NCBI RefSeq assembly: GCF_049274025.1
Contig: NZ_JBASRV010000035.1
DNA: 64,000 nt
DNA from: Miniphocaeibacter sp012841535
GTDB lineage: Bacteria; Bacillota; Clostridia; Tissierellales; Peptoniphilaceae
Reading direction: 5' to 3' (one strand)
Position numbers and translations under genes: made by a program. The notes under the pieces are model-generated. The model searched no databases and was not told the DNA's origin. It worked only from the letters and a program-made list of their open reading frames with translations. This document shows, piece after piece, positions 43,261 through 51,933 of the stretch (positions within the stretch are counted from its first letter, which is position 1; each line of letters opens with the position of its first letter).

Positions 43261-43506
43261 ATGGATAATAGAGTTGCAATAATTGGCATAATTATTGAAA
43301 ACAAAGAAGCCAGTGCAGAAGTAAATGAAACATTACATAAATACTCAGAATATATTATTGGAAGAATGGGGATTCCAAACATTAGGGAAAGTATTAATGT
43401 AATATCGGTTATTGTAGATGCACCACAAAGTGAAATAAGTGCCTTAACTGGAAAATTAGGAATGATAAAGGATGTTAGCTGTAAGGCTGTATATTCAAAA
43501 ATTTAA
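43261..43506 (+). CDS. TM1266 family iron-only hydrogenase system putative regulator
   Basis: An 81-residue ACT/NikR-C-like small protein (NRVAIIGIIIENKEASAEVN, IIGRMGIPN, INVISVIVDAPQSEISALTG and KLGMIKDVS). This family is found almost only beside [FeFe]-hydrogenase genes and is assumed to bind a small ligand or metal; it has no DNA-binding domain here. AGGAGG precedes ATG 43261. It is 22 bases before hydG, downstream of the switch-like leader. Confidence 0.88.
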   Translation: MDNRVAIIGIIIENKEASAEVNETLHKYSEYIIGRMGIPNIRESINVISVIVDAPQSEISALTGKLGMIKDVSCKAVYSKI

Positions 43507-43528
43507 ATAAGAAAAACAAGGGGAAATT

Positions 43529-44953
43529 ATGAGTAATTACATACCAAGTTCTTCAAAAGCAGAAGAATTTATTAACAATGAAGAAATTTTAAAAACTATT
43601 GAATATGGTAGGGGAAATAGTAAAAATAGACAGTTAATTGAAGAAATACTTGAAAAAGCAAAAGAAGCAAAAGGTCTTAGCCATAAGGAAGCCTTTGTTC
43701 TATTATCTTGTGAATTAGAGGATTTAAATGAAGAAATTTTTAAACTTGCCAAGGAAATAAAACAAAGATTCTACGGTAATAGAATAGTTCTTTTTGCTCC
43801 TTTATACCTTTCAAATTACTGTGTTAATGGATGTACCTATTGTCCATACCATTATAAAAACAAAACTATAAGAAGAAAGAAATTAACCCAAGAGGAAATA
43901 AAGGAAGAGGTTATTGCTCTACAGGACATGGGCCACAAAAGACTTGCATTAGAAACAGGAGAAGATCCGGTAAACTGTCCTATAGAATATGTTATAGAGT
44001 CAATTAAGACTATTTACAGTGTTCATCATAAAAATGGAGATACTAGAAGGGTTAATGTAAATATTGCAGCAACAACTGTTGAAAACTATAAAAAATTAAA
44101 GTATGCAGGTATTGGAACCTACATACTATTCCAAGAAACCTACCATAAGGACAATTATGAAGAGCTTCATCCAACAGGTCCAAAACATAATTATGCCTAC
44201 CATACAGAAGCCATGGATAGAGCTATGGAAGCCGGCATAGATGATGTTGGTTGTGGTGTTTTATTTGGTTTAAATAATTATGAATATGATTTTATTGGCC
44301 TTTTAATGCATGGAGAACATTTAGAGGCTAAATTCGGCGTTGGTCCTCATACTATTTCAGTACCAAGAATTAGGCCGGCTGATGATGTAAATCCCGATGA
44401 ATTTACAAATTCCATTAGCGATGAAATATTTATGAAAATTGTAGCCTTAGTTAGAATTGCTGTTCCCTATACAGGAATAATTATTTCTACAAGGGAAAAT
44501 GAAGAAACTCGTTCAAAGGTTTTAGAATTAGGAGTATCTCAAATAAGTGGAGGTTCAAGAACTTCAGTAGGAGGTTATGCTGAAGAGGAAAAAATAGAGG
44601 AGAATTCTGCACAATTTGAAACAAGCGATACAAGAACCTTAGATGAAGTTGTTAACTGGTTACTTGAAATGGGGCACATTCCTTCTTTCTGTACTGCTTG
44701 TTATAGGGCCGGAAGAACTGGAGATAGGTTTATGAAATTAGTAAAATCTGGGGAAATAGCTAATATTTGTCAGCCTAATGCTCTTATTACATTAAAGGAA
44801 TATTTAGAGGACTATGCTTCGGAAGATACAAAAAAAGCAGGACTTAAGATAATTGAGAAAGAAATTCCTAATATTAAAAATGAAAAAACTAGGAAAATAG
44901 CTAGTGAATATTTAAGAAGTATAGAACAAGGTGAAAGAGATTTTAGGTTCTAG
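43529..44953 (+). CDS. hydG: [FeFe]-hydrogenase H-cluster radical SAM maturase HydG
   Basis: A 474-residue tyrosine lyase that makes the CO and CN ligands of the H-cluster. The radical SAM motif is C98-x3-C102-x2-C105 (CVNGCTYC). The C-terminal second-cluster region reads FCTACYRAGRTGDRFM and later NICQPNALITL. LHPTGPKHNYAYHTEAMDRA and SGGSRTSVGGY are typical HydG segments distinguishing it from ThiH. GGGG precedes ATG 43529. The stop is one base before hydF. Confidence 0.95.
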   Translation: MSNYIPSSSKAEEFINNEEILKTIEYGRGNSKNRQLIEEILEKAKEAKGLSHKEAFVLLSCELEDLNEEIFKLAKEIKQRFYGNRIVLFAPLYLSNYCVNGCTYCPYHYKNKTIRRKKLTQEEIKEEVIALQDMGHKRLALETGEDPVNCPIEYVIESIKTIYSVHHKNGDTRRVNVNIAATTVENYKKLKYAGIGTYILFQETYHKDNYEELHPTGPKHNYAYHTEAMDRAMEAGIDDVGCGVLFGLNNYEYDFIGLLMHGEHLEAKFGVGPHTISVPRIRPADDVNPDEFTNSISDEIFMKIVALVRIAVPYTGIIISTRENEETRSKVLELGVSQISGGSRTSVGGYAEEEKIEENSAQFETSDTRTLDEVVNWLLEMGHIPSFCTACYRAGRTGDRFMKLVKSGEIANICQPNALITLKEYLEDYASEDTKKAGLKIIEKEIPNIKNEKTRKIASEYLRSIEQGERDFRF

Positions 44954-44954
44954 T

Positions 44955-46133
44955 ATGGAAACTACAGCAAGATCCAATAGAAAATATATTGGCTTAATAG
45001 GAAGAAGAAATGTTGGTAAGTCTACAATTATTAACCTACTAACAGGACAGGAAACATCAATAGTAAGTGATTTTGCAGGTACTACAACGGACAATGTTCA
45101 AAAGAATATGGAATTACATGGTGTAGGTCCTGTAGTTTTTGTTGATACTGCAGGTTATGATGATATTGGAGAAATTGGCCAGTTAAGAGTAGAAAAAACT
45201 AAAAGGGTCTTAAATAAATTAGATATAGCCCTTTTAATTATAGAAGATGAGTTAACTGATTTTGATATAAAATGGGTTAACTTATTAAAAGAATATAAAA
45301 TAGATTTTATACCTATTCTAAACAAAGATGATATATTTTCATATTCAAAAGATAAAATAAAGGAAATGGAAAATATATTAGAAAAAAATATTTTAATATT
45401 TGGTAAAAATAAAAACAAAAATATAATCATAGAAGAATTAGAAAATAAATTAGCTGTAAAAAAGGAAAAGACCATTACAGGTTCCTTGGTAAATAAAAAT
45501 TCTTTAGTTATGCTTGTAATGCCTCAGGACAAAGAGGCACCTAAGGGAAGATTAATACTACCACAAGTCCAAACTATTAGGGAGTTAATAGACAAAAATG
45601 CTATAACAATAGTTGTAGATTTAGAAGAAATGGAAGAGTCCTTAAAATATTTAAACAAGGCTCCGGATTTAATTATTACCGATTCTAAGGTTTTTGAAGA
45701 GGTTTATAAACTAAAGCCGGAAAAGTCCCTACTAACTTCTTTTTCTGTACTATTTGCTGCCCTTAAAGGCGATATAGATTATTTTGTTAAGTCTGCAAAT
45801 ACAATAGACAAGCTTACAGATAATAGTAAAATATTAATAGCCGAAGCATGTACCCACCCTCCAATTACAGAGGACATTGGCACTGTTAGAATTCCTAACA
45901 TGATTAGAAAAAAATATGGGAAAAATATTGAGTTTGATTTTGTAAGAGGGGACGATTTTCCAAAAGACCTTAGAAAATACGATTTAGTTATACATTGTGG
46001 AGCCTGTATGTTTAATGAAAAACATGTACAAAGTAGGCTTAATCAGGCTAAAAAACAAAATATTCCCTTAACTAATTATGGAGTTACAATTGCTAAAATA
46101 AAGGGTATACTAAATAAAGTAGTTTTAGCATAG
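44955..46133 (+). CDS. hydF: [FeFe]-hydrogenase maturation GTPase HydF
   Basis: A 392-residue scaffold GTPase for H-cluster assembly. ATG 44955 gives the family's usual opening METTARSNRKYIGLIGRRNV with G1 GRRNVGKS at residues 16-23. G3 is DTAG. The C-terminal 4Fe-4S ligands appear as ACTHPPITEDIG and IHCGACMFN. The upstream in-frame GTG at 44931 is inside hydG and rejected. HydE and the hydrogenase itself are not in this window. Confidence 0.93.
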   Translation: METTARSNRKYIGLIGRRNVGKSTIINLLTGQETSIVSDFAGTTTDNVQKNMELHGVGPVVFVDTAGYDDIGEIGQLRVEKTKRVLNKLDIALLIIEDELTDFDIKWVNLLKEYKIDFIPILNKDDIFSYSKDKIKEMENILEKNILIFGKNKNKNIIIEELENKLAVKKEKTITGSLVNKNSLVMLVMPQDKEAPKGRLILPQVQTIRELIDKNAITIVVDLEEMEESLKYLNKAPDLIITDSKVFEEVYKLKPEKSLLTSFSVLFAALKGDIDYFVKSANTIDKLTDNSKILIAEACTHPPITEDIGTVRIPNMIRKKYGKNIEFDFVRGDDFPKDLRKYDLVIHCGACMFNEKHVQSRLNQAKKQNIPLTNYGVTIAKIKGILNKVVLA

Positions 46134-46164
46134 TGCTTATAATTTATATTTAGGAGGAAGGTAT

Positions 46165-46587
46165 ATGATAAAAGAATTTAAAGAATTTGCCATGCGTGGA
46201 AATGTAATTGATATGGCAATTGGTGTTGTAATGGGTGGTGCCTTTGGAAAAATAGTAGATGAAATAGTTGAAATCCTAATGCGTTTTGTTGCTGCAGTAA
46301 CAGGTGCTGTAAAGTTTGAAGATTTAGCAATAAAAGTTGGTGGAGTAAATATTACCTACGGTGCAGTCCTTCAACAAATAATTAGTTTCATAATTATTGC
46401 CTTTTGTATGTTTCTTGTAGTAAAGGCTATGAATAAGGTTTTAGAAATGGGAAAGAAGGAAGAAAAAGTAGAACCAACTACAAAAGAATGCCCTTATTGT
46501 TTTTCTGAAATACCAATACAGGCTACAAGATGTCCTAACTGTACTGCAGAATTTGAAGGTTATATGAATCCTGTAGAAAATAAATAA
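46165..46587 (+). CDS. mscL: Large-conductance mechanosensitive channel with C-terminal CxxC pairs
   Basis: A 140-residue channel that releases solutes on hypo-osmotic shock. FKEFAMRGNVIDMAIGVVMG is the conserved first helix, and the second spans about residues 70-90. After the second helix the protein carries KECPYCFSEIPIQATRCPNC, two CxxC pairs that look like a zinc ribbon. It is functionally complementary to the OpuC importer earlier in the window. AGGAGGAAGG precedes ATG 46165. Confidence 0.94.
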   Translation: MIKEFKEFAMRGNVIDMAIGVVMGGAFGKIVDEIVEILMRFVAAVTGAVKFEDLAIKVGGVNITYGAVLQQIISFIIIAFCMFLVVKAMNKVLEMGKKEEKVEPTTKECPYCFSEIPIQATRCPNCTAEFEGYMNPVENK

Positions 46588-46593
46588 GATTTT

Positions 46594-46623
46594 AGCTTTG
46601 ATAATATTATCAAAGCTTTTTTT
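46594..46623 (+). terminator. Terminator after mscL
   Basis: A 24-base perfect palindrome (arms AGCTTTGATA and TATCAAAGCT) followed by eight T residues. Confidence 0.92.
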
Positions 46624-46645
46624 ACGCCTATATATGTATTGTCTA

Positions 46646-46679
46646 CTGTCTTGTCAATGGAAGGCTATCGTGTTATACT
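46646..46679 (+). promoter_or_regulatory. nadABC promoter with possible NiaR operator
   Basis: TTGTCA (46651-46656) and the extended -10 TGTTATACT (TATACT 46674-46679) with a 17-base spacer. Overlapping the -35 is TGTCTTGTCA (46647-46656), close to the TGTC-TTGACA-type core I recall for NiaR/YrxA sites. niaR is the last gene of this operon, so autoregulation by nicotinate is plausible. Confidence 0.6.
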
Positions 46680-46707
46680 CTTACCATTATAGAGAAAGGA
46701 CCTAAGA

Positions 46708-47607
46708 ATGAATAAAGAAAAAATAGATATTTTAAAAAAAGAAAAGAATACTGTTATTTTAGCCCACTATTATGTTGATGAAAGTATTCAGAAAATAGCG
46801 GACTATGTAGGAGATTCCTTTTATTTAGCCCAAGTAGCAACTAAATTAGAAGAAAAGAATATTATTGTTGCTGGAGTTTATTTTATGGGGGAAAGTGTTA
46901 AAATCTTAAATCCGGAAAAAAATATATATTTAGTAAACCCAAAGGCCGATTGTCCCATGGCCCATATGGTAAATATAAATACAATAGAGGAAATGAGAAA
47001 TAAATATAATGACCTAGCAGTTGTCTGTTACATTAATTCAACAGCAGAAATAAAATCCCATAGTGATATTTGTGTTACATCGGCAAATGCGGTAAAAATA
47101 GTTAGGAAGTTACCTGAAAAGAATATATTTTTTATTCCTGATGGAAATTTAGCCAAGTATATTGAAAAACTTGTCCCTGAAAAAAACATAATAGCTAACA
47201 ATGGATTTTGTCCAATACATAATAGAGTTTCAGCTAGGGCAGTTAATAATTTAAAAATGAAATATAAAGATGCGAAAGTATTAGCCCACCCTGAATGTAA
47301 AAAAGAAGTTTTAGATATAGCAGATTATATTGGAAGCACAAGTGGAATTATTAAAAAGGTCGGAACTTGTAATTTAAATGAATTTATTATTGTAACAGAA
47401 ATTGGAATTAAATATGAACTGTTAAAAAATTATCCTAATAAGAGATTTTATTTTTTAGATAGTATGATTTGTGAAGACATGAAGTTGTTAGAATTAAAAG
47501 ATTTGTTAAAGACTATGGAAAAAGGTGGAAATGAAGTTTTTGTTAGTGAGGAAGTTATAGAAAAAGCAAAAAAACCTTTAAAGAGAATGTTGAAATTAGG
47601 GGAGTAG
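46708..47607 (+). CDS. nadA: Quinolinate synthase
   Basis: A 299-residue 4Fe-4S enzyme condensing iminoaspartate with dihydroxyacetone phosphate. The three conserved cluster Cys are C107 (VCYINS), C168 (NNGFCPIH) and C255 (MICEDMKL). ILAHYYVDESIQKIADYVGD is the standard N-terminal motif. The length fits the short Clostridia-type NadA. GAAAGGA precedes ATG 46708. First gene of nadABC-niaR. Confidence 0.95.
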   Translation: MNKEKIDILKKEKNTVILAHYYVDESIQKIADYVGDSFYLAQVATKLEEKNIIVAGVYFMGESVKILNPEKNIYLVNPKADCPMAHMVNINTIEEMRNKYNDLAVVCYINSTAEIKSHSDICVTSANAVKIVRKLPEKNIFFIPDGNLAKYIEKLVPEKNIIANNGFCPIHNRVSARAVNNLKMKYKDAKVLAHPECKKEVLDIADYIGSTSGIIKKVGTCNLNEFIIVTEIGIKYELLKNYPNKRFYFLDSMICEDMKLLELKDLLKTMEKGGNEVFVSEEVIEKAKKPLKRMLKLGE

Positions 47608-47610
47608 GAT

Positions 47611-48894
47611 TTGGAAAATATAAAAGCTAATACTGTCATAGTTGGCTCTGGTGTAGCAGGTTTAATTTGTGCCTTGACCTTGCCTTCTTCTATGAAAGTA
47701 ATATTATTAACAAAACAAAAACTTGAAGATAGTAATTCCTATTTAGCACAAGGTGGAATTGCTGTAAAGAATGGTTTTGGGGACAAAGATTCCTTTATTT
47801 CAGATACTTTAAAAGCCGGTCATTACAAAAATAATTTTAAGGCAGTTGAAACCCTAGTAGAAGAATCCCCAAAAGCCATTAAAAGCTTAGAGGAACTTGG
47901 AGTGAAGTTTGAAAGTGAAGAAGGGGACTATTCTTATACAAGAGAAGGGGGGCATAGTAAAAATCGTATTTTATATTGTGGAGATTTTACCGGAAAAGCT
48001 ATAATGAATGCTTTAATAGCCCAAGTTAAAGAAAGGAAAAACATAAGGATTCTTGAAGACTGTACTATGGAAGATCTTTTAGTTAAAAATGGCGTTTGTT
48101 ATGGTGTATATGGAGTAGCAAATAATAAGGGTTTATTTATTAATGGAAAATCCACAGTTATAGCAAGTGGAGGAATAGGTGGAATTTATAACAATACTAC
48201 TAATTACAAACATATTCAAGGAGATGGAGTAGCACTAGCCTTAAAACATAATATAAAGCTTAAGGACTTGTCCTATATTCAAATACATCCAACAGCCTTA
48301 TATGAAAATACAAGAAAAAGAAGATTTTTAATTTCTGAATCTGTTCGAGGTGAAGGGGCAATTTTACTTAATAAAAACAAGGACAGATTTATTGATGAAC
48401 TAAAACCTAGGGATATTGTTTCAAAAGCTATTATTAGGGAAATGGAAAAGGACAAAGTGGAATTTCAATGGCTTAGAATGAATTTAATAGAAAAGGATAT
48501 AAGGACAAGGTTTCCGAAAATATACGAATATTTGAGAAAAATTGGACTTAATCCATATATTGATGATATACCAATAGTTCCGGCCCAACATTATACTATG
48601 GGAGGAATTGAGGTAAATTTAAATGGGGAAACATCTATGCCAGGATTATTTGCAATTGGAGAAGCCTCCTGTACCGGAGTTCATGGAAAAAATAGATTAG
48701 CCAGTAATTCTTTATTAGAATCTGTTGTTTTTTCTAAAAAAACTGCAGATTTTATAAAAAACATTACCAAGGAAGAAGTTAATATTAATGACTTTCAAAT
48801 AGGAGTTTCTAATTTGGAAAAGAAAAAAGATATAATAAAGGAAGGAATAAAAAATGATGAATTTACCAAAATTAAATTACTTAACAATAGATAA
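47611..48894 (+). CDS. nadB: L-aspartate oxidase
   Basis: A 427-residue FAD enzyme oxidising aspartate to iminoaspartate; in anaerobes fumarate or another acceptor replaces oxygen. The dinucleotide fold is VIVGSGVAGLICAL at about residues 9-22. SYLAQGGIAV, IHPTALYENT, SESVRGEGAILL and HYTMGGIEV are family motifs. It is about 100 residues shorter than E. coli NadB because most of the C-terminal helical domain is absent. The start is TTG 47611 behind GGGGAGTAGG. It overlaps nadC by 41 bases. Confidence 0.93.
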   Translation: MENIKANTVIVGSGVAGLICALTLPSSMKVILLTKQKLEDSNSYLAQGGIAVKNGFGDKDSFISDTLKAGHYKNNFKAVETLVEESPKAIKSLEELGVKFESEEGDYSYTREGGHSKNRILYCGDFTGKAIMNALIAQVKERKNIRILEDCTMEDLLVKNGVCYGVYGVANNKGLFINGKSTVIASGGIGGIYNNTTNYKHIQGDGVALALKHNIKLKDLSYIQIHPTALYENTRKRRFLISESVRGEGAILLNKNKDRFIDELKPRDIVSKAIIREMEKDKVEFQWLRMNLIEKDIRTRFPKIYEYLRKIGLNPYIDDIPIVPAQHYTMGGIEVNLNGETSMPGLFAIGEASCTGVHGKNRLASNSLLESVVFSKKTADFIKNITKEEVNINDFQIGVSNLEKKKDIIKEGIKNDEFTKIKLLNNR

Positions 48895-49714
48895 AATATT
48901 ACTAGAAGCCTTAAGGGAGGACATACCAATTGAAGATATTTCTACAAATGCAATTATTTCAGAGGAATCTATAGGTCAGGTAAGCCTATATGCAAAAGAA
49001 GATGGAATAATTGCAGGACTTAATATTTTTGAAAGAATATTTAAGCTTTTAGATTTTAATACTAATATTACATATTATTACAAGGATGGAGATAAAATTA
49101 CTAAAGGGAAGGAAATTGCCTTAATAGAAGGAAAAGTAAGAACCTTATTAACTGGTGAGAGAGTTGCCTTAAATTATTTACAAAGACTTAGCGGTATTGC
49201 CAGCTATACTAGAAAAATGGTAGAATCTTTAAATAATAAGAGTATAAAAATAGTAGACACTAGAAAAACTACACCAAATATGAGAATTTTAGAAAAATAC
49301 GCAACTAAAGTTGGTGGCGGCTATAACCATAGAAATAATTTATCCGATGGAATTTTATTGAAGGATAATCATATTGCAGCAGCAGGCTCAATAAAGAATG
49401 CTGTGGAAAAAGCCAAAAAATATTCGTCGTTTATTAATAAAATAGAGCTAGAAGTAGAGAATTTAGAAATGGTAAAAGAAGCATTAGAAGCTAAAGCTGA
49501 TATAATAATGTTAGATAATATGTCAATTGACAATATAGAAAGGGCAGTGAAATTAATTAATAATCAAGCGGAAATAGAATGTTCGGGAAATATTACCTTA
49601 GAAAATATAAAGGACTATAGTAACTTAGAAATTGATTATATTTCTACAGGAGCACCGACTCATTCTTCAAAGGCATTGGATTTATCAATGAAAGATTTAA
49701 GGGTATTAAAATGA
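48854..49714 (+). CDS. nadC: Nicotinate-nucleotide diphosphorylase (carboxylating)
   Basis: A 286-residue quinolinate phosphoribosyltransferase producing nicotinate mononucleotide. Motifs: LREDIPIEDISTNAI, GERVALNYLQRLSGIASYTR, VDTRKTTPNMRILEKYA, GGGYNHRNNLSDGILLKDNH, and the barrel ends LEVENLEM and IMLDNMS. ATG 48854 lies inside the end of nadB with AAGGAA upstream. Its stop overlaps niaR by 4 bases (ATGA). Confidence 0.95.
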   Translation: MMNLPKLNYLTIDKILLEALREDIPIEDISTNAIISEESIGQVSLYAKEDGIIAGLNIFERIFKLLDFNTNITYYYKDGDKITKGKEIALIEGKVRTLLTGERVALNYLQRLSGIASYTRKMVESLNNKSIKIVDTRKTTPNMRILEKYATKVGGGYNHRNNLSDGILLKDNHIAAAGSIKNAVEKAKKYSSFINKIELEVENLEMVKEALEAKADIIMLDNMSIDNIERAVKLINNQAEIECSGNITLENIKDYSNLEIDYISTGAPTHSSKALDLSMKDLRVLK

Positions 49715-50244
49715 GTGAAACTACAGACAGAAGAAAAGAAATAATAAATATATTAAAAAATAGCAGTGATTTAGTATCAGGAACGAAACTGGCAAATAAA
49801 CTTGGAGTGTCTAGGCAGGTTATTGTTCAAGATATTGCCATATTAAAGGCAGAAGGTCATACTATATTTTCTACCAACAGAGGATACAGACTGGAAAATA
49901 AAGATAAGTATAAAAAAATTATTAAGGTATCCCATAAAGATGAGGATATAGAAAGAGAATTAAATGCAATAGTTGATCTAGGTGGCGAAATAAGGGATGT
50001 TTTCGTAAATCATAAGGTCTATGGTGCTATAAAAGTGGATATGAATATAAAATCCAGAAGAGATGTTAAGAAATTTCTTTCAGAAATAAAATCTGGCATT
50101 AGTCAGCCATTAAAAAATTTAACGGAAAATTATCATTACCATACAATAGTAGCTGATGAAAAAGAAATCTTAGATGAAGTTGAAAAAGAGCTGGATAAGT
50201 TAGGATTTTTAGAAAAATCCTCAAAATATAATACAAATAATTAA
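49711..50244 (+). CDS. niaR: Nicotinate-responsive transcriptional repressor NiaR
   Basis: A 177-residue regulator with an N-terminal HTH_11 (about residues 6-60: RKEIINILKNSSDLVSGTKL then ANKLGVSRQVIVQDIAIL) and a C-terminal 3H domain (FVNHKVYGAIKVDMNIKSRR and LTENYHYHTI, containing the His residues that name the domain). The family represses NAD synthesis and niacin uptake with nicotinic acid as co-repressor. It is coupled to nadC and probably controls its own operon through the site at 46647-46656. Confidence 0.9.
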   Translation: MSETTDRRKEIINILKNSSDLVSGTKLANKLGVSRQVIVQDIAILKAEGHTIFSTNRGYRLENKDKYKKIIKVSHKDEDIERELNAIVDLGGEIRDVFVNHKVYGAIKVDMNIKSRRDVKKFLSEIKSGISQPLKNLTENYHYHTIVADEKEILDEVEKELDKLGFLEKSSKYNTNN

Positions 50245-50280
50245 AATACATTTCTAAAAAAATTAGAAATGTATTTTTTT
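50245..50280 (+). terminator. Terminator of the nad operon
   Basis: A perfect 13-bp stem (50245-50257 with 50263-50275) with an AAAAA loop and seven T residues. Confidence 0.9.
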
Positions 50281-50291
50281 ATAGATAGTCC

Positions 50292-50320
50292 TTGACAAAA
50301 ATAGAACAAACATGTACGTT
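50292..50320 (+). promoter_or_regulatory. Promoter of the double-cubane dehydratase-like operon
   Basis: A perfect TTGACA (50292-50297), a 17-base spacer and TACGTT preceded by TGT, an extended but weak -10. Confidence 0.55.
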
Positions 50321-50401
50321 ATTTATAGAAATAAATTTAAATATATTTAAAATGCTAATATATATTTTATCTTATTTTCTTTAATAATTGGAGGTAAAAA
50401 T

Positions 50402-51154
50402 ATGAACTATGTTGGAATAGATATTGGTTCAACAGCTAGTAAGGTAGTTATATTAGATGAAGGCAAAGAGTCTATTATTCATAAAAAAGTAATGCCAAGT
50501 GGTTGGAATAGTAAGGAAACTAGTGAAATTATAAAAAACTGGATAGGGGAATTAGGTTTTAATAGAAATGATATAAGTATAGTTGCTACAGGTTATGGTA
50601 GGGTAAGTGTTCCCTATGCAGATAAGACCATTACAGAAATTACCTGTCATGGGAAAGGTGCAAATTTCTTAAGAGAGGGAGATATGACCGTAATTGATAT
50701 AGGTGGTCAAGATACAAAAATCATTCAAATAAAAAATGGGCAGGTTATGGATTTTATTATGAATGACAAATGCTCAGCAGGAACAGGGAAATTCTTAGAA
50801 ATAATGGCAAATAGATTGGGATTAACCTTAGAAGAAATGTTCGATTATGCAGAGGAAGGGACAGAAATAAAAATATCTTCAACCTGTACGGTTTTTGCTG
50901 AATCAGAAGTAATATCCCTAATGGGAAAAGGTACATCTAGACAGGATATAGCAGCAGGTGTTGTTAACTCAATATGTGCAAAAGTTGTATCACTAGCTAA
51001 TAGAAAACCATCAAGGGAACAATATTTTTTAACAGGTGGATTTAGTGACAGCAAGTATATGATAGATGAACTAACAAAAAGATTGGGAACTCAGGTTTAT
51101 ACAGATGAAGATGCTAGGTTTGCCGGTGCTATTGGAGCAGGTCTTTTAGCATGA
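50402..51154 (+). CDS. Acyl-CoA dehydratase activase (HgdC/YjiL-like)
   Basis: A 250-residue ASKHA-fold ATPase with a bridging 4Fe-4S cluster. YVGIDIGSTASKVVILD is phosphate-1, DIGGQDTKII is phosphate-2, and the cluster Cys are C124 (NDKCSAGTGKF) and C162 (SSTCTVFAESEV). Such activases transfer one low-potential electron per ATP to a partner dehydratase or double-cubane reductase. It is single-domain, like HgdC and YjiL. It overlaps the next gene by 4 bases. GGAGG precedes ATG 50402. Confidence 0.92.
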   Translation: MNYVGIDIGSTASKVVILDEGKESIIHKKVMPSGWNSKETSEIIKNWIGELGFNRNDISIVATGYGRVSVPYADKTITEITCHGKGANFLREGDMTVIDIGGQDTKIIQIKNGQVMDFIMNDKCSAGTGKFLEIMANRLGLTLEEMFDYAEEGTEIKISSTCTVFAESEVISLMGKGTSRQDIAAGVVNSICAKVVSLANRKPSREQYFLTGGFSDSKYMIDELTKRLGTQVYTDEDARFAGAIGAGLLA

Positions 51155-51933
51155 AGGAAAAATTAAAGAAGTTAGAAAATGAATTATTGGAATTAAGGAA
51201 AACAGCCTTTGTTGACTGTATTATGAAGAAAATGGAAAAAGACAATATTGTTGGAGTATTTGGAGAAAATATAGATGAAGGATTACTATATGGCTATGGT
51301 TTAATCCCAATACCTATTATTGGCTTAGACTCATATATTTTTGACTATGGATATACTGAAGGCTGTGACCCTATAAGGTCGACAATGGTGTACTTGGAAA
51401 CTGAAAAATGCCCCTTACTCTTTTCATCGAAGATGTATATTCTAGACGGCTCCTGTCCTAAAATAGAGGAAGAATTTTTAAGGAGAACAGAAAAAACCGT
51501 CTACAAGTATAATTCGAAAAAAGATTTGGATTCTCTTATAAAAAAAGAATACGGTTTTGAATTTTCAAAAAAAAGGTTTAATGAGGCTGAGAAATATTTA
51601 AAGGAAATTAAAAGTATTTTAGAAGAAGTTGAAGAAAGTGATTTTCCAAGTAAAGAATTTTTTCTCCTGTCCTTTTATACAAAATATATTATAGATTTAA
51701 AAAAACGAAAAGAATTTATAGAAAGGGTAGTTGAAAAGTTTTCTTTTAAAAAGGCTGACAAAAGAAAAGAAATTATAGCTATGTGTCCAGGAGGAATAAT
51801 TAACAATATTAATTCTAACTTAGAAGAAAATCATTATAAAATAGTGCAAAATAATAAAAATGCCGATATTACATGTTGTAGATGTATATATAATGCTCCA
51901 ACATGTTTTAATTATACAAGGGGGGGAAAGTAA
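51151..51933 (+). CDS. 2-hydroxyacyl-CoA dehydratase-like protein (short)
   Basis: A 260-residue protein of the HgdB/HgdC-partner superfamily, shorter than a normal subunit (about 370-430). It keeps an N-terminal helix, a Rossmann-like part (GVFGENIDEGLLYGYGLIPI) and Cys residues in EGCDPIRS, EKCPLLF, GSCPKIEEE, AMCPGG and CCRC. That is fewer and differently placed Cys than in the following gene. It may be a truncated subunit or an accessory. It is coupled to both neighbours (4-base and 1-base overlaps). Confidence 0.65.
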   Translation: MKEKLKKLENELLELRKTAFVDCIMKKMEKDNIVGVFGENIDEGLLYGYGLIPIPIIGLDSYIFDYGYTEGCDPIRSTMVYLETEKCPLLFSSKMYILDGSCPKIEEEFLRRTEKTVYKYNSKKDLDSLIKKEYGFEFSKKRFNEAEKYLKEIKSILEEVEESDFPSKEFFLLSFYTKYIIDLKKRKEFIERVVEKFSFKKADKRKEIIAMCPGGIINNINSNLEENHYKIVQNNKNADITCCRCIYNAPTCFNYTRGGK

